Shown here: piece after piece, positions 4,767 to 6,042 of the stretch
Layout: the number at the start of each line of letters is the position of its first letter
Numbering within the stretch: the first letter of the stretch is position 1
Assembly (NCBI GenBank): GCA_011523315.1
Contig: WTHE01000305.1
Location: forward strand, 1 to 6,042
Length of the DNA: 6,042 nucleotides
Direction: 5' to 3'
Source: Candidatus Binatota bacterium
Lineage (GTDB): Bacteria > Desulfobacterota > Binatia > Bin18
Translations under genes and position numbers: made by a program
Notes under the pieces: model-generated
What the model was told of the DNA's origin: nothing
Seen by the model: the letters and a program-made list of their open reading frames with translations, nothing else
The model's database searches: none

Positions 4767-4902
4767 GGCAGACACTCATCCTGTGGCGTTGTGCTCCTCA
4801 GTAGCGCAAAAGCGGGAGGGAAGGAAGGGGGAAGCGCGGCGCCGCTGGTGAAACCCGGCAGGACTTGCGCGGGCCGGTCAAGCCGGCTAAGCCCAACACC
4901 AC
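4767..4902. other. Divergent intergenic region between the minus-strand operon and engB
   Basis: This 136-bp spacer must hold the promoters of both the four-gene minus-strand operon and engB unless they lie further inside genes. I find no convincing -10/-35 pair for either direction. It contains a 21-nt homopurine tract, a 10-bp perfect palindrome GCGGCGCCGC (4836-4845) and a small hairpin, GCCGG (4873-4877) with CCGGC (4883-4887), just upstream of engB. Confidence 0.5.
4814..4834 (+). other. 21-nt homopurine, G-run tract
   Basis: An uninterrupted purine run with G-runs of 3, 3, 2 and 5 (GGG at 4814-4816 and 4818-4820, GG at 4823-4824, GGGGG at 4827-4831). It lies about 70-90 bp upstream of the engB start. 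It could form a two-tetrad G-quadruplex, or merely be compositional; it is too far from the start codon to be a normal Shine-Dalgarno. Confidence 0.5.
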
Positions 4903-5527
<625 letters not shown>

Positions 5528-5529
<2 letters not shown>

Positions 5530-5533
5530 GAGG
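5528..5533 (+). promoter_or_regulatory. Ribosome binding site of the glycosyltransferase gene
   Basis: GAGAGG lies 7 nt before the ATG at 5541 and overlaps the TGA stop of engB, which suggests coupled translation of the two genes. Confidence 0.65.
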
Positions 5534-5540
5534 TGCCGCC

Positions 5541-6042
5541 ATGCCCAGCGTGTCGGTCATCATTCCCACCCATAACCGGCGGGACTGGGTGCGGGAAGCC
5601 ATCGCCTCGGTCGCGGCCCAGACCTGCCGGGACTTTGAGTTGATTGTGGTTGATGACGGCTCGGATGACGGGACCGGGACGCTGGTGGATGAATTTACGC
5701 CGGTGTGTCCGCGTCTGCGCTACGTCTATCAGGCCAACGGGGGCGTGTCGGTCGCGCGCAACACCGGCGTCACCCTCAGCAGCGGCTCCTATCTGGCCTT
5801 CCTGGATTCGGACGACGTGTGGCAGCCGTCCAAACTGGCGCGCCAGCTGGCCTTCTTTGCGGCGCATCCCCGGGCGTCCATCTGTCAGACCGAGGAAATC
5901 TGGCTGCGCCGCGGCGTCCGGGTCAATCCGCACGCCAAGCACCGCAAGACGGGCGGCGATATGTTCGCCCGCAGCCTGGAGCGCTGCCTGGTCAGCCCCT
6001 CGGCCGTGATGCTGCGCCGCACGCTGTTTGACCGGGTCGGCG
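5541..6042 (+). CDS. Family 2 glycosyltransferase (C-terminal part outside window)
   Basis: The first 167 codons are present and the gene runs off the right edge. It is a GT-A fold family 2 glycosyltransferase. The N-terminal strand VSVIIPTHNR (4-13) is followed by VVDDGSDDGT (36-45) for nucleotide binding. NGGVSVARNTG (66-76) comes next, then the metal-binding DxD region FLDSDDVW (87-94) with Asp89-Ser-Asp91-Asp92. Downstream, CLVSPSAVMLRRTLFD (149-164) matches a conserved stretch of one GT2 subgroup. Such enzymes transfer a sugar from a nucleotide-sugar donor to a lipid, glycan or protein acceptor at the cytoplasmic face of the membrane, often in surface polysaccharide or glycolipid synthesis. 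Donor and acceptor cannot be told from this part. It has a good Shine-Dalgarno overlapping the engB stop. The catalytic base region is beyond the window. Confidence 0.92.
   Translation, partial: MPSVSVIIPTHNRRDWVREAIASVAAQTCRDFELIVVDDGSDDGTGTLVDEFTPVCPRLRYVYQANGGVSVARNTGVTLSSGSYLAFLDSDDVWQPSKLARQLAFFAAHPRASICQTEEIWLRRGVRVNPHAKHRKTGGDMFARSLERCLVSPSAVMLRRTLFDRVG

Noticed and set aside
4417..4779. Alternative minus-strand frame starting at ATG 4779
   Set aside because: It overlaps the three-helix protein in another frame. It has many Arg and His residues and no membrane segments, whereas the chosen frame gives three clean hydrophobic helices.
4865..4893. engB promoter TTGCGC-17 bp-TAAGCC
   Set aside because: The -10 matches at only two positions and would leave a leader of a few bases before the start codon.

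Overview
The window is a GC-rich (by eye above 60% G+C), tightly packed bacterial chromosome segment with strong third-position G/C bias in every gene I call. A lipid A-type acyltransferase and a lipobox lipoprotein point to a Gram-negative (diderm) organism. The gene styles resemble those of deltaproteobacterial and related uncultured lineages (Desulfobacterota, Tectomicrobia or Binatota-like), but that placement is only an impression. I see no rRNA, tRNA, CRISPR array, insertion sequence or phage gene.

Layout, left to right. (1) Positions 1-252, minus strand, hold the N-terminal part of a small lipoprotein whose visible start fits YtkA/FixH-like or heavy-metal-associated accessory lipoproteins. 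(2) Positions 253-500 are a divergent intergenic region with a plausible plus-strand promoter, a 12-bp-stem leader hairpin and a good Shine-Dalgarno. (3) A plus-strand run follows: a ferritin-like di-iron protein (501-1082), an LpxL/HtrB-family acyltransferase (1120-2094) and a 68-residue protein that looks like a prepilin N-terminus with no globular domain (2134-2340). (4) A minus-strand operon of four genes ends against it with only 5 bp between stop codons. In transcription order it holds a three-helix membrane protein of unknown function (4766-4353), a PaaI-type hotdog thioesterase (4340-3951), an M50 site-2 protease (3898-2813) and a dCMP deaminase (2816-2346), the last two joined by an ATGA overlap. 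(5) A second divergent spacer (4767-4902) carries a 21-nt homopurine tract. (6) A second plus-strand run holds the ribosome-assembly GTPase EngB (4903-5529), followed after 11 bp by a family 2 glycosyltransferase that runs off the right edge (5541-6042).

Most of the content is housekeeping: pyrimidine nucleotide supply, 50S ribosome assembly and envelope lipid/glycan chemistry. There is no clear new multi-gene system here. The items most worth following are the minimal prepilin-like protein with Asp at mature position +5, the structured leader of the di-iron protein gene and its linkage to a lipid acyltransferase, and the coupled protease/deaminase pair with an unexplained protease C-terminal tail.
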